Source: Bradyrhizobium manausense (GTDB taxonomy: Bacteria; Pseudomonadota; Alphaproteobacteria; Rhizobiales; Xanthobacteraceae). Taken from it: a stretch of DNA of 64,000 nt. Where the stretch lies: contig NZ_JAFCJI010000001.1 of NCBI RefSeq assembly GCF_018131105.1, positions 3,880,001 to 3,944,000 on the forward strand, in the 5' to 3' direction. The notes beneath the pieces are model-generated. The model did no database searches. It saw only the letters and a list, made by a program, of their open reading frames with translations, and was not told the origin of the DNA. Each line of letters starts with the position of its first letter. Positions within the stretch are counted from its first letter, which is position 1. Positions 18,838 to 27,935 of this stretch are shown here, in pieces. Position numbers and translations under genes: made by a program.

Positions 18838-19019
18838 CGAGAGATAGGACCCGGGAGCGTGCGGATGACCATTTCCGTGAAAATACCGTGATCTGTCAAG
18901 ACGCTAAATGAAGGTTGAGCGTCGGGAAAATGCGTGACAATTGCCGAAAAAGCAGGCTGCAAGCCTACCCGCCATGCGGGAAAAAGGTCTTCAACTCGCT
19001 TAGTTCCATGCGTTTCCGG

Positions 19020-20000
19020 TCAATTCGATGCAGCCGGTTGCCACAGGGCCAGCATTCCATCCAGGCCTGCGCGATCAACTGCCTGCGCGACGCCGGTTTG
19101 CTCGATCTGATGCGCAATTGCGCTGAATCCAAGCGCTTCCAGCGTCACTGAGGCCGCCGTCTTGAGGAACGTCAGGTCGCCAAAGCGCGGCTCGAGCTTG
19201 TAATCGCGCACCGAAAGACCCTTCTTGACGCCCTTCTGCTCCTCGAGCCAAGTCACGGCGGTTTTCTCGTCGCCGAGCTGATCGATCAGCTTGAGATCGA
19301 TCGCCTGGCGGCCGGTGAAGACGCGGCCGTCGACCACTTTTTCGAGCTGCGTGTCATCCATGCCACGGCGCTGCTTCACCAGATCCTTGAACCAGGCATA
19401 GGAATCCTTCACGAGCGCATCCAGCGCGGCCCGCGCCTCGGGGCTGGTCGGCTCAAAACCATTGGGCGCGGCCTTTAGCGGCGTTGACTTCACTTCCTCG
19501 ACCTTGACGCCGATGGTCTTCAAAAGCTCGCTGAAATTGGGAAACTGGAACAGCACGCCGATCGAGCCGACCAGCGAGCTCTGCTGGGCGATGATATGGT
19601 CGCTCGCGATCGCGGTGATGTAGCCGCCGGATGCCGCAAGACCTTCGACCACGACGACCAGCGGCTTCTTCGCCTTCAGGCGCGTGAGCGAGTCGTACAA
19701 CTGCTCGGAGCCGGCAGTGGTGCCGCCGGGCGAATTGATGTGAACGATGACGGCCGCTGCCTGCGAATTCTCCAGCCGCTCCAGCGCGTGCGTCCGCTCG
19801 GAATCGCTGCGGATCAGGCCGTCGATCTGCACCCGCGCGATCGCGCCTGATGAGGCAAAGGTGCCGCGCGCACCGGGTGTCGCGATCAGCGCAAAGCCCG
19901 CGATCGCAGCGATCGCGATCAGCGCGGCCATCACGCGCCAGAACGTCAGCTTGCGGCGGATCCGGCGGCGATCGACGATGATGTCCGAATCGAGCGACAT
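19020..20000 (-). CDS. sppA: Signal peptide peptidase SppA
   Basis: This 326-residue S49-family serine protease is anchored by one N-terminal membrane helix (FWRVMAALIAIAAIAGFALI) and degrades released signal peptides at the inner membrane. The oxyanion segment INSPGGTTAGSEQLYD, the nucleophile serine in VVEGLAASGGYITA and the catalytic-lysine region SLVGSIGVLFQFPN/STPLKAAPNG are present. It is the single-domain short form typical of alphaproteobacteria. It lies between rpsA and ihfB, as in many relatives. Confidence 0.92.
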   Translation of the reverse strand: MSLDSDIIVDRRRIRRKLTFWRVMAALIAIAAIAGFALIATPGARGTFASSGAIARVQIDGLIRSDSERTHALERLENSQAAAVIVHINSPGGTTAGSEQLYDSLTRLKAKKPLVVVVEGLAASGGYITAIASDHIIAQQSSLVGSIGVLFQFPNFSELLKTIGVKVEEVKSTPLKAAPNGFEPTSPEARAALDALVKDSYAWFKDLVKQRRGMDDTQLEKVVDGRVFTGRQAIDLKLIDQLGDEKTAVTWLEEQKGVKKGLSVRDYKLEPRFGDLTFLKTAASVTLEALGFSAIAHQIEQTGVAQAVDRAGLDGMLALWQPAASN

Positions 20001-20163
20001 CTAGATATCTCCAAATGAAAGGCCGCCGGCGTTGTGCCGTCACATTGTGACCAATGCCTTGTCTGGATACATCAATTGCGGCGCAATTTGAAGAAAACAA
20101 GACTGTGAACAGGTAGCGTCGCAGCCCGGATTTCGCTCGGCTCCATCAGAGCTACAGACAAAA

Positions 20164-20192
20164 ACAAAAAAGCCCCGGCTCGCGCCGGGGCT
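20164..20192 (-). terminator. Intrinsic terminator of rpsA
   Basis: A 9-bp perfect stem (AGCCCCGGC / GCCGGGGCT, loop of 4) lies at 20171-20192. On the minus strand it is followed by TTTTTTGTTTT, and it starts about 28 bp after the rpsA stop. Confidence 0.93.
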
Positions 20193-20219
20193 TTGATGTC
20201 AGCAAAACCTGCGTTTCGC

Positions 20220-21926
20220 TTACTTGCTGTCGCGGTTCTTGAGCGCGGTGCCCAGGATGTCGCCGAGCGTCGCACCCGAATCCGAGGAGCCGTACTGCGC
20301 GATGGCTTCCTTCTCTTCGGCAACTTCGAGCGCCTTGATCGACACCTGGACCTTGCGGGCCTTCTTGTCGAACTGGATCACGCGAGCATCGACCTTCTCG
20401 CCGACGGCGAAGCGTTCGGCGCGCTGGTCGTTGCGATCACGGGCAAGCTCCGAGCGCTTCACGAAGGTGGTGAAGTCGGTACCGGTGATCTTCACCTCGA
20501 TGCCGCTTTCCTTCACTTCGAGCACTTCGCAGGTCACGACCGCGCCCTTCTTGACATCGCCCGGCTCGGCGAAGGGGTCGCCTTCGAGCTGCTTGATGCC
20601 GAGCGAGATGCGCTCCTTCTCGACGTCCACATCGAGCACCACGGCCTTCACCATGTCGCCCTTCTTGTAGTTGTCGATCACCTGCTCGCCCGGAAGCTTC
20701 CAGTCGAGGTCGGACAGATGGACCATGCCGTCGACGTCGCCCTCGAGGCCCAGGAACAGACCGAACTCGGTCTTGTTCTTGACTTCGCCCTCGACCGTCG
20801 AACCGGTCGGGTGACCTTCGACGAAGACCTCCCACGGGTTGCGCATGGTCTGCTTGAGGCCGAGCGAGATGCGGCGCTTGACGGAATCGACTTCCAGCAC
20901 CTGCACGTCGACTTCCTGCGAGGTCGACACGATCTTGCCGGGGTGCATGTTCTTCTTGGTCCACGACATCTCGGAGACGTGGATCAGGCCTTCGATGCCC
21001 GGCTCGAGCTCGACGAACGCACCGTAGTCGGTGATGTTGGTGACGCGGCCGGTGAAGCGGGCACCCAGCGGGTACTTGGCTTCGATGCCCTGCCACGGAT
21101 CGTCCAGCAGCTGCTTCATGCCCAGCGAGATGCGGTGCGTCTCGTGGTTGATCTTGATGATCTTGACCTTCACGGTCTGGCCGATCGAGAGCACCTCGGT
21201 CGGGTGGTTGACGCGGCGCCACGCGATGTCGGTGACGTGCAGCAGGCCGTCGATGCCGCCGAGATCAACGAACGCACCGTAATCGGTGATGTTCTTGACC
21301 ACGCCGTCGATGACCTGACCCTCTTCGAGGTTCTGCACCAGCTCCTGGCGCTGCTCGGCGCGGGTCTCTTCGAGAACCGTGCGGCGGGACACGACGATGT
21401 TGCCGCGGCGGCGGTCCATCTTGAGGATCTGGAACGGCTGCGCGTTGTTCATCAGCGGCGCAACGTCGCGGATCGGACGGATGTCGACCTGCGAACGCGG
21501 CAGGAAGGCAACGGCACCGTCGAGGTCGACCGTGAAGCCGCCCTTGACCTGGTTGAAGATGACGCCCGTGACCTTCTCGTTGTTCTGGAACGCCTTCTCC
21601 AGCTTGCCCCAGCTCTCTTCGCGGCGCGCCTTGTCGCGCGACAGCACGGCTTCACCGAGGGCGTTTTCGATGCGATCGAGGAACACTTCGACCTCGTCGC
21701 CGACCTTGATCTCGCTCTCACGGCCGGGGCCGGAAAATTCGCGCAGCGCAACGCGGCCTTCGGTCTTCAGGCCGACGTCGATGACGGCCATGTCCTTTTC
21801 AATTGCAACCACCTTGCCCTTGACGACCGAGCTCTCCTGCAGGTTGCCACCTGCGAAGGACTCGTCGAGCATCGCGGCGAAATCGTCGCGCGACGGGCTA
21901 TAGGTATCAGCGGAAGTCGAAGCCAT
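20220..21926 (-). CDS. rpsA: 30S ribosomal protein S1
   Basis: This 568-residue protein carries six S1 RNA-binding repeats and recruits mRNA to the 30S subunit. Repeats are visible as recurring GxVxxIxxYGAFVxL segments, e.g. KNITDYGAFVDLGGIDGLLH and TNITDYGAFVELEPGIEGLIH. The ATG at 21926 (MASTSADTYSPSRDDF) has GGAG 6 nt upstream and matches family starts; a longer frame to 22154 enters the promoter region. aroA and cmk lie upstream on the same strand, the usual aroA-cmk-rpsA block. A strong terminator follows. Confidence 0.97.
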   Translation of the reverse strand: MASTSADTYSPSRDDFAAMLDESFAGGNLQESSVVKGKVVAIEKDMAVIDVGLKTEGRVALREFSGPGRESEIKVGDEVEVFLDRIENALGEAVLSRDKARREESWGKLEKAFQNNEKVTGVIFNQVKGGFTVDLDGAVAFLPRSQVDIRPIRDVAPLMNNAQPFQILKMDRRRGNIVVSRRTVLEETRAEQRQELVQNLEEGQVIDGVVKNITDYGAFVDLGGIDGLLHVTDIAWRRVNHPTEVLSIGQTVKVKIIKINHETHRISLGMKQLLDDPWQGIEAKYPLGARFTGRVTNITDYGAFVELEPGIEGLIHVSEMSWTKKNMHPGKIVSTSQEVDVQVLEVDSVKRRISLGLKQTMRNPWEVFVEGHPTGSTVEGEVKNKTEFGLFLGLEGDVDGMVHLSDLDWKLPGEQVIDNYKKGDMVKAVVLDVDVEKERISLGIKQLEGDPFAEPGDVKKGAVVTCEVLEVKESGIEVKITGTDFTTFVKRSELARDRNDQRAERFAVGEKVDARVIQFDKKARKVQVSIKALEVAEEKEAIAQYGSSDSGATLGDILGTALKNRDSK

Positions 21927-22193
21927 TTGTTCTCCAGTTGCGGATGTCTTGCCGGCCGTTGGGTTCATGGGCGTATCGCGCGCGCAGTGTCGGAAGGTCC
22001 GCAAGACCTTCGAGCGACCGCTCGCTGCTCCGATCTTGCGACCGAAACAGCGGAAGCGGGCCGGCTGGGCCCGCACGTTCGAGACGTTGAAATCTTTTGT
22101 CCGGAGCCTCGATCGCGTCGGCCCCGAAACAGGGACCGAGAGTATCGACCTCAAAGAGCGGGAGCGGGCGCTTCCTCCAATGACGGCAGCGGC

Positions 22194-22832
22194 TTAACCC
22201 CGCGACCGGCCCGCTCGGACGGCCTCGATAATGTCGATGGCGGCCCGGACGCCGCCTTCTATATCCAGTTGGGAGTTATCAAGCAAGTAAGCATCCGCGG
22301 CCGGTTTCAGCGGCGCAATCGGCCTGTTCTTGTCCCGTTCGTCGCGCCGGATGATGTCGGCGAGCACGGCCGCCTCATCCGCCTCCTCACCCCGCGCCTT
22401 GGCCTCCATGGTGCGGCGGCGGGCGCGGACTTTGGGATCGGCGACGACGAAAATCTTCACGTCGGCATCGGGGCAGATCACGGTTCCGATGTCCCGGCCG
22501 TCGAGCACCGCGCCGGGCGGGTCGGCGGCGAATTGCCGCTGGAAGTTGACCAGGACCTCACGAACCCTGGGGATCGCCGACACGATGGAGGCTCCTTCAC
22601 CCGCCTCCTGGGTCTTCAGGGCAGGATTGCCGAACTTTTCGGGATCGAGTTCCAGCGCAGCCGCGACCGCGGCGGCCTCGTCCCGAAGGTCTTGGCCCGA
22701 CTGCATCAGGGCGTAGGCGACCGCGCGATAGATCACGCCGGTATCGAGGTGACGATAGCCGTAATGATGGGCGAGCCGCTTGCCGAGCGTGCCCTTGCCC
22801 GAGGCCGCAGGACCGTCGATGGCGATGATCAT
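22194..22832 (-). CDS. cmk: Cytidylate kinase
   Basis: This 212-residue P-loop kinase phosphorylates CMP and dCMP. IDGPAASGKGTLGKRLAHHYG is the Walker A region, followed by LDTGVIYRAVA and DGRDIGTVICPDA, which bind the substrate. Its ATG overlaps the aroA stop by four bases. rpsA follows after 267 bp that should contain the rpsA promoter. Confidence 0.95.
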   Translation of the reverse strand: MIIAIDGPAASGKGTLGKRLAHHYGYRHLDTGVIYRAVAYALMQSGQDLRDEAAAVAAALELDPEKFGNPALKTQEAGEGASIVSAIPRVREVLVNFQRQFAADPPGAVLDGRDIGTVICPDADVKIFVVADPKVRARRRTMEAKARGEEADEAAVLADIIRRDERDKNRPIAPLKPAADAYLLDNSQLDIEGGVRAAIDIIEAVRAGRSRG

Positions 22833-24166
22833 GAAAACTCGGCCCCAAGCGAACGCATCATCGGAATGAAATCCGGAAAGCTGGTGGCGATGAAGGCGGT
22901 ATCGTCGACCGTCACCGGCTGATCGGAGGCACAGCCCATCACCAGCGCGGACATGGCGATGCGGTGATCCATATGGGTGGCGACAGTGCCGCCGCCGGGG
23001 ACATGACCGCGGCCCTCGACGATCAGATCGTCGCCGGAGACCGTGACCTGCACGCCGTTGACGCGGAGCATCGCGGCCGTGGCCTCGAGCCGGTCGGATT
23101 CCTTGACGCGCAGCTCATGCAGGCCGCGCATGATGGTCGTGCCTTCGGCGAAGGACGCCGCGACCGCCAGCACCAGATATTCGTCGATCATCGACGGCGC
23201 GCGCTCCGGCGGCACCTCGACGCCGCGCAGCTTTGACGCGCGCACGCGCAGTTGCGCCATCGGCTCGCCGGCGTCGCCGCGCACCTCGCTTTCCTCGATG
23301 GACGCGCCCATCTCACGCAGCGTCGTGAAAAGGCCGGTGCGCAGGGGATTGGTCATCACGTCGGACAGAACGATGTCGGAGCCTTCAACGATCAGCGCTG
23401 CAACGACGGGAAATGCCGCGGATGAGGGATCGGCAGGCACGATGACGGTGGCGCCATGCAGCTCAGGCTGGCCCGCCAGCGTGATGCGGCGGCCGTGAGT
23501 CCCTTCGGCCACCGAGGTGATGTCGGCGCCGAAATGCTTCAGCATCAGCTCGGTGTGGTCGCGGCTGGCTTCGCTCTCGATCACGGTCGTGGTGCCCGGC
23601 GCGGACAGGCCCGCCAGCAGCACCGCCGACTTGATCTGGGCCGAGGCGACCGGAGTCTTGTAGGTGATCGGCAGCGGATCGCGCGCGCCTTGAACGGCCA
23701 GCGGTAGCCGGCCGCCCTCGCCGCCGGACACGACCTTGGCGCCCATTTTCTCGAGCGGATCGAGGATCCGGCGCATCGGGCGGCTGCGCAGCGAGGCATC
23801 GCCGTCGAACACCGCCGAGATCGGGCAGCCGGCGACGGCGCCCATCACGAGCCGGCAGCCGGTACCGGAGTTGCCGAAATCGAGCGGAGCCTTGGGCTGG
23901 GCGAAGCCGCCGACGCCCACGCCCTGCACGTTCCAGGCAAAATCACCGGTGCGCTCGACCTTGGCGCCGAGGGCCTGCATGGATTTGGCGGTGTTGAGGA
24001 CGTCCTCGCCCTCGAGGAGACCCGTGATCCGCGTCTCGCCGACCGCCAGCGCACCCAGGATGAGGGCGCGGTGGGAGATCGACTTGTCCCCGGGCACCCG
24101 TACTTTTCCGGTCAGGGGGCCGCTTGAGCGCGACTTCAACGGTGTCGGCTTGTCGGAATGGGTCAA
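22829..24166 (-). CDS. aroA: 3-phosphoshikimate 1-carboxyvinyltransferase (EPSP synthase)
   Basis: This enzyme makes EPSP from shikimate-3-phosphate and PEP in aromatic amino acid synthesis. VPGDKSISHRALILGALAVG, the central GNSGTGCRLVMG loop and ESDRLEATAAMLR are all visible. The start chosen is a TTG at 24166 because AAGGA lies 7 nt upstream and TTG is followed by the THSDKP start seen in relatives; an in-frame ATG at 24214 has no such site. The GNSGTG loop with the alanine pattern nearby resembles the class II type. It overlaps cmk by 4 bp. Confidence 0.94.
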   Translation of the reverse strand: MTHSDKPTPLKSRSSGPLTGKVRVPGDKSISHRALILGALAVGETRITGLLEGEDVLNTAKSMQALGAKVERTGDFAWNVQGVGVGGFAQPKAPLDFGNSGTGCRLVMGAVAGCPISAVFDGDASLRSRPMRRILDPLEKMGAKVVSGGEGGRLPLAVQGARDPLPITYKTPVASAQIKSAVLLAGLSAPGTTTVIESEASRDHTELMLKHFGADITSVAEGTHGRRITLAGQPELHGATVIVPADPSSAAFPVVAALIVEGSDIVLSDVMTNPLRTGLFTTLREMGASIEESEVRGDAGEPMAQLRVRASKLRGVEVPPERAPSMIDEYLVLAVAASFAEGTTIMRGLHELRVKESDRLEATAAMLRVNGVQVTVSGDDLIVEGRGHVPGGGTVATHMDHRIAMSALVMGCASDQPVTVDDTAFIATSFPDFIPMMRSLGAEFS

Positions 24167-24326
24167 GATTGTGTCCTTGGATGCGCCCGAACAGGCTGCG
24201 GGCAGGTACCACATGGTCTCCCCGCCGTCACGGGCATGTCTTTCTCTCGTAATGCGCTATTGACAGCGGGCCGCCAACTAGCCAAGTGAAACACCGCTTT
24301 TCAGACATTCCCAGGATTCCTCTGCC

Positions 24327-24734
24327 GTGGCCAAGTCCGAACTCGGAACCAAACGTATTTGCCCGACCACGGGCAAGAAATTCTACGACCTCAACAAGAA
24401 TCCGGTGATCTCGCCCTATACCGGCGAGGTCGTGCCGATCGCGCCGGTGGCACCGGCTCGCGCCTCCCGCGGCGCCGAGGCGCGCCACGCCGCAGCTGCG
24501 GACACCACGCCGGAGCCCGCGGAAGTCGAGGAGGTCTCGCTTGAGGAGGCCGATGCCGAGGAAAACACCGGCAAGGTTAAGGCCGTTGTCCCCGAATCCG
24601 AGGACGATATCGAGGTCGACGAGACGCTCGACGACGACGATGACGATGATTCGACCTTCATTGCCGACGAAGAAGAGGGCGATGAGGACGTGACCGACAT
24701 CATTGGTGATGTCGGAGGTGATGAAGAGACTTGA
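24327..24734 (+). CDS. TIGR02300-family (FYDLN acid) protein
   Basis: This 135-residue protein belongs to an uncharacterised alphaproteobacterial family. The N-terminus KSELGTKRICPTTGKKFYDLNKNP contains the FYDLN motif next to a degenerate zinc-ribbon-like turn. The last 70 residues are almost entirely D, E and small residues (VDETLDDDDDDDSTF), an intrinsically disordered acidic tail. It is divergent from aroA over 160 bp and precedes tRNA-Ala. Function is unknown; the tail suggests an RNA/DNA mimic or a chaperone-like binder, which is speculation. Confidence 0.85.
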   Translation: MAKSELGTKRICPTTGKKFYDLNKNPVISPYTGEVVPIAPVAPARASRGAEARHAAAADTTPEPAEVEEVSLEEADAEENTGKVKAVVPESEDDIEVDETLDDDDDDDSTFIADEEEGDEDVTDIIGDVGGDEET

Positions 24735-24825
24735 GATCAACCCTGATCTGTGAAAAAGGGTGCACCGCGCGAGTCGGAAGGCTCGCCGGTCGGGAGTGAT
24801 CCCCCAGGATCATCCCAAGAGTTAA

Positions 24826-24898
<73 letters not shown>

Positions 24899-24901
<3 letters not shown>

Positions 24902-24961
24902 CGCTTCGCCCTTCGGGCTACGCGTGGCGCAGCCACGAGGAGCCTGAAGGGCAAAGCGTGG
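24899..24961. repeat. Inverted repeat abutting tRNA-Ala
   Basis: Arms CCACGCTTCGCCCTTCGGGC (24899-24918, starting in the tRNA CCA) and GCCTGAAGGGCAAAGCGTGG (24942-24961) can pair with few mismatches. A second short palindrome (CGTGGC/GCCACG) lies in the loop. It may act as a tRNA processing or termination hairpin, or be a member of a dispersed repeat family. Confidence 0.6.
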
Positions 24962-25037
24962 TGTCCGGCGAAGCCCAAAGGGCGAAGACGGACCGATGAG
25001 TCCCCCTCACCAACGACTACCCAGGCGATAACCGTCA

Positions 25038-25280
25038 ATGTGGTACGTCTACATTCTCCGCAGCACCGAATTTCCCGATCAGGAATATGTTGGCGTTACG
25101 GAGGATTTGAATCGGCGGATTCTGGAGCACAATGCAGGCAAATCCAAGCATACGGCCAAGTTCAAGCCCTGGAAGCTGATCTGGTACTGCGCCTTCTCCG
25201 ACAAGCATAAAGCGCTCGAGTTCGAGGCGTATCTCAAGTCGCACTCCGGCCGAGCTTTCACGAAAAAGCGGTTGTCTTAG
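25038..25280 (+). CDS. GIY-YIG nuclease superfamily protein
   Basis: This 80-residue single-domain protein has the opening MWYVYILRS (the GIY half) and YVGVTEDLNRRILEHNAG with the conserved R and H, followed by ALEFEAYLK with the metal-ligand glutamate. It belongs to the small UPF0213/YhbQ-like group, often located next to tRNA genes. The activity of most members is unknown. It lies 137 bp after tRNA-Ala. Confidence 0.88.
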   Translation: MWYVYILRSTEFPDQEYVGVTEDLNRRILEHNAGKSKHTAKFKPWKLIWYCAFSDKHKALEFEAYLKSHSGRAFTKKRLS

Positions 25281-25288
25281 GGGAGTCC

Positions 25289-25747
25289 CTACTCCCCGAT
25301 CACCGCATTCAGCCGATCCCTCAGCGCGACGATCTCGTCTTTCATCGCGACCAGTTCCGACACCGAGCAATCCGACGCCGCCAGGATCGATTGCGGCACG
25401 CTACGCGCCTTCTCCTTCAGGGCATGGCCCTGCGGGGTCAGCGCGATCAGCACCTGGCGCTCGTCCTCGCTGGAGCGCGAGCGTTTGACCAGATGGGCGG
25501 CCTCGAGGCGTTTGAGCAGCGGCGTCAGCGTGCCCGAATCGAGAAACAGCTTCTCGCCGATGTCCTTGAGCGGCACGTCGTCGCGCTCCCACAACACCAG
25601 CATCACCAGATATTGCGGATAGGTCAGGCCGAGCCGGTCGAGCAGCGGCTTGTAGACGCGGTTGAAGGCGTGCGCGGCCGAATAGACTGCGAAGCAGATC
25701 TGGTTGTCGAGCCGTTGCGGATCGAGCGTCGATGGTTTCCGGGCCAT
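25289..25747 (-). CDS. ohrR: OhrR-type MarR family regulator
   Basis: This 152-residue winged-helix repressor senses organic hydroperoxides. The reactive cysteine is in QICFAVYSAAHAFNRVYKPLL near the N-terminus, followed by LTYPQYLVMLVLWE and DIGEKLFLDSGTLTPLLKRLE, the recognition helix. ATG at 25747 (MARKPSTLD) is preferred over a longer frame that would run through the operator region. It is divergent from ohr, the usual arrangement, and should repress both genes until its cysteine is oxidised. Confidence 0.92.
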   Translation of the reverse strand: MARKPSTLDPQRLDNQICFAVYSAAHAFNRVYKPLLDRLGLTYPQYLVMLVLWERDDVPLKDIGEKLFLDSGTLTPLLKRLEAAHLVKRSRSSEDERQVLIALTPQGHALKEKARSVPQSILAASDCSVSELVAMKDEIVALRDRLNAVIGE

Positions 25748-25798
25748 GAAGAATCTCACGATATTGATGCGCATTGTGGGACCGGGCGGACCTGTATT

Positions 25799-25862
25799 CA
25801 ATTGCGAACAATTAAATGTGAGGCATGCAAATTTCAATTGCGCACAATCTAATTGTTTGCGA
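25799..25862. promoter_or_regulatory. OhrR operator region
   Basis: Three copies of a TTGCG-(A/C)-ACAAT motif lie between ohrR and ohr: CAATTGCGAACAATTA at 25799, CAATTGCGCACAATCT at 25835 and an inverted AATTGTTTGCGA at 25851. The AT-rich palindromic character matches known OhrR boxes. Confidence 0.75.
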
Positions 25863-25903
25863 TACAGGTGTCACCCCAACTCGAAGCCCCAAGGGAGACG
25901 AAA

Positions 25904-26329
25904 ATGTCCGTGAACGTTCTCTACAAGACCAGCGCGAAGGCCACCGGCGGCCGTGACGGCCATGCCGCGACCCTCGATGGCGCGCTCGACGTCAAGCTCA
26001 CCACGCCGAAGGAACTCGGCGGTGGCGGCGGCGCCGGCAACAATCCCGAGCAGCTGTTTGCGGCCGGCTATGCCGCCTGCTTCATCGGCGCGATGAAGTT
26101 CGTGTCCTCGCAGGGCGGCCCGAAGGTTCCCGCCGACGCCTCCGTGACCTCGACCGTCGGCATCGGGCCGCGCTCGGCCGGCGGTTTCGGCCTCGACATC
26201 GATCTGGCCGTCTCGCTGCCGGGCCTGTCCCGCGCGGATGCCGAGGCGCTGGTCGAGAAGGCACACCAAGTGTGCCCATACTCCAACGCGACGCGCGGCA
26301 ATGTCGACGTTCGCCTGACGATCGTCTGA
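25904..26329 (+). CDS. ohr: Organic hydroperoxide resistance protein Ohr
   Basis: This 141-residue OsmC/Ohr-fold peroxidase reduces organic hydroperoxides with a two-cysteine mechanism. The peroxidatic cysteine is in FAAGYAACFIGAMKF and the resolving cysteine in AHQVCPYSNATRGN. The ATG at 25904 has AAGGGAG about 8 nt upstream. It is divergently transcribed from ohrR, whose operators lie directly upstream. Dihydrolipoyl proteins are the known electron donors for Ohr, which is of interest given the lipoyl-domain fusion elsewhere in the window, but no link is implied. Confidence 0.95.
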   Translation: MSVNVLYKTSAKATGGRDGHAATLDGALDVKLTTPKELGGGGGAGNNPEQLFAAGYAACFIGAMKFVSSQGGPKVPADASVTSTVGIGPRSAGGFGLDIDLAVSLPGLSRADAEALVEKAHQVCPYSNATRGNVDVRLTIV

Positions 26330-26505
26330 TCGAAAGTGCGGATTGGCTGGCCCGGGATCCCCCCCGGGCCGGCCGCTGCAGTTCGATTTGCCGTGCCGCG
26401 GGACTGCGCGGCGGCGGCGCATGCGGCCCTACCCAGCGAGCCATTGCTGGCGCGCACGAACCTCGCTAGGCCTGTGGTCAAACTCGACACAGGGGAAGCG
26501 AAGGC

Positions 26506-27708
26506 ATGACTGAAGCCGTTTTGGGCGCAATGAGCGGACTGCGCGTGATCGACCTCACGCGCGTGCTCGGCGGTCCCTATTGCACCCAGATCCTTGCCGA
26601 CCATGGCGCCGACGTGATCAAGGTCGAGCCACCCGCCGGTGACGAGGTGCGCGACTGGGGTCCTCCCTTCCACGACGAAGACGCGGCCTATTTCATCGGC
26701 ATCAACAGAAACAAGCGCTCGATCGGCCTCGACCTCGCTTCCGAAGGCGGCCGCATCGTGCTGCTCAAGATGCTGGAGACGGCCGACGTCCTGATCGAGA
26801 ATTTCAAGCCGGGCACGCTGGAGAAATGGGGCATCGGCAACGATGTGCTCAGCCAGAAATATCCGCGCCTGGTGCATTGCCGGATCTGCGGCTTCGGCGC
26901 CGACGGCCCGCGCGGCGGCAATCCCGGCTATGACGCCATCATCCAGGCCATGACCGGCATGATTGCCGCGACCGGATCGCCCGAGAGCGGCCCGATGCGG
27001 ATCGGCGTGCCCCTGGTCGACATCACCACCGGACTTTATGCGGCGATCGGCATCCTGATGGCGCTGTCCGAGCGGCAACGCTCGGGCAAGGGCCAGTTCC
27101 TGGAGACCACGCTGTACGAAACCGGCCTCGCCATCATGCATCCGCACACCGCGAATTATTTCATGCATGGCAAGCCGCCCGGGTTGACCGGCAACGAGCA
27201 TCCGAACCTCGTGCCCTACGCGATCTTTCCGACCAGGACCGACGACATCTTCATCGGCGTCGGCAATGACGGCACCTTCCGCAAGCTCGCCAAGGAGATC
27301 GGCAAGCCCGAGCTCGGCACCGATCCACGCTTTGCCCGCAACAAGGACCGCATCGCCAATCGCGAGGCCTTGCGCGCCGAGTTGGCCGCGGTGTTCAGCC
27401 AGCACGAGGCCGAGCCGCTGTGCAATCGCCTGCTCGCCGCAGGCCTGCCCGCGGGTCCCGTGCAGAAGATCGACCAGGCGCTGACCAACGCCCACACAGT
27501 CGCCCGCGGCGACGTCATCGAGAAAGACTGGTACAAGGGCGTGGCCTCGCCGATCCGGCTCGATCGCAGCAAGCCGAGCCTGCGCCGCCTGCCGCCGAAG
27601 TTCAGCCAGCACTCCCAGGAGGTGCTGGGCGAGTTCGGCTACTCAAAGGCGGAGATCGACGCGATGGTTGCGAAGGGCGTGGTCTGCGGGCCCGAGCGCA
27701 AGCGCTAG
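26506..27708 (+). CDS. CaiB/BaiF (class III) CoA-transferase
   Basis: This 400-residue protein is a class III acyl-CoA transferase. The start LSGLRVIDLTRVLGGPYCTQ-like region (here MSGLRVIDLTRVLGGPYC), the NRNKRSIGLDL segment, the active-site loop GYDAIIQAMTGMIAATG with the catalytic aspartate after GNPGY, and the VDITTGLYAAIGI helix are visible. Substrates vary widely (carnitine, formyl, oxalyl, succinyl) and cannot be named from the sequence. It stands alone between ohr and the ugp operon. Confidence 0.9.
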   Translation: MTEAVLGAMSGLRVIDLTRVLGGPYCTQILADHGADVIKVEPPAGDEVRDWGPPFHDEDAAYFIGINRNKRSIGLDLASEGGRIVLLKMLETADVLIENFKPGTLEKWGIGNDVLSQKYPRLVHCRICGFGADGPRGGNPGYDAIIQAMTGMIAATGSPESGPMRIGVPLVDITTGLYAAIGILMALSERQRSGKGQFLETTLYETGLAIMHPHTANYFMHGKPPGLTGNEHPNLVPYAIFPTRTDDIFIGVGNDGTFRKLAKEIGKPELGTDPRFARNKDRIANREALRAELAAVFSQHEAEPLCNRLLAAGLPAGPVQKIDQALTNAHTVARGDVIEKDWYKGVASPIRLDRSKPSLRRLPPKFSQHSQEVLGEFGYSKAEIDAMVAKGVVCGPERKR

Positions 27709-27854
27709 GGCTCTCGCCTCCTCACCCGGGAAATGCCGCAGTGCGGCGCGGGCACGCATGTGCACCGCGAACGGAGCAGGCTGCCCGCGGCGCGTTCGCC
27801 TATTTGCTGGCTTCCCTTTTCCAGCGCTTGCCGCTTTCGTTTCGGCCGCTTACA

Positions 27855-27872
27855 CAGTCATGTGAACGTCAT
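27855..27872 (+). promoter_or_regulatory. PHO-box-like site upstream of ugpB
   Basis: Two 7-bp direct repeats, CAGTCAT and ACGTCAT, are separated by GTGA (11-bp period). This resembles the CTGTCAT-N4-CTGTCAT PhoB box and lies about 64 bp before the ugpB start. PhoB control of ugp is known in rhizobia. Confidence 0.55.
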
Positions 27873-27935
27873 ATGGCGCTGCTAGCGCAAGCGCTTCTTT
27901 TTGACGGCCAAGAGACGGCCAAGGGAGGTTACTTG

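Noticed and set aside
20193..22922. A 909-codon open frame on the plus strand across rpsA and cmk
   Set aside because: It is antisense to two certain genes, lacks any domain and arises from GC-rich codon structure.
26350..26375. Terminator after ohr (GGCCCGGG/CCCGGGCC)
   Set aside because: The palindrome has no following T-run in either direction and was not counted as a terminator.
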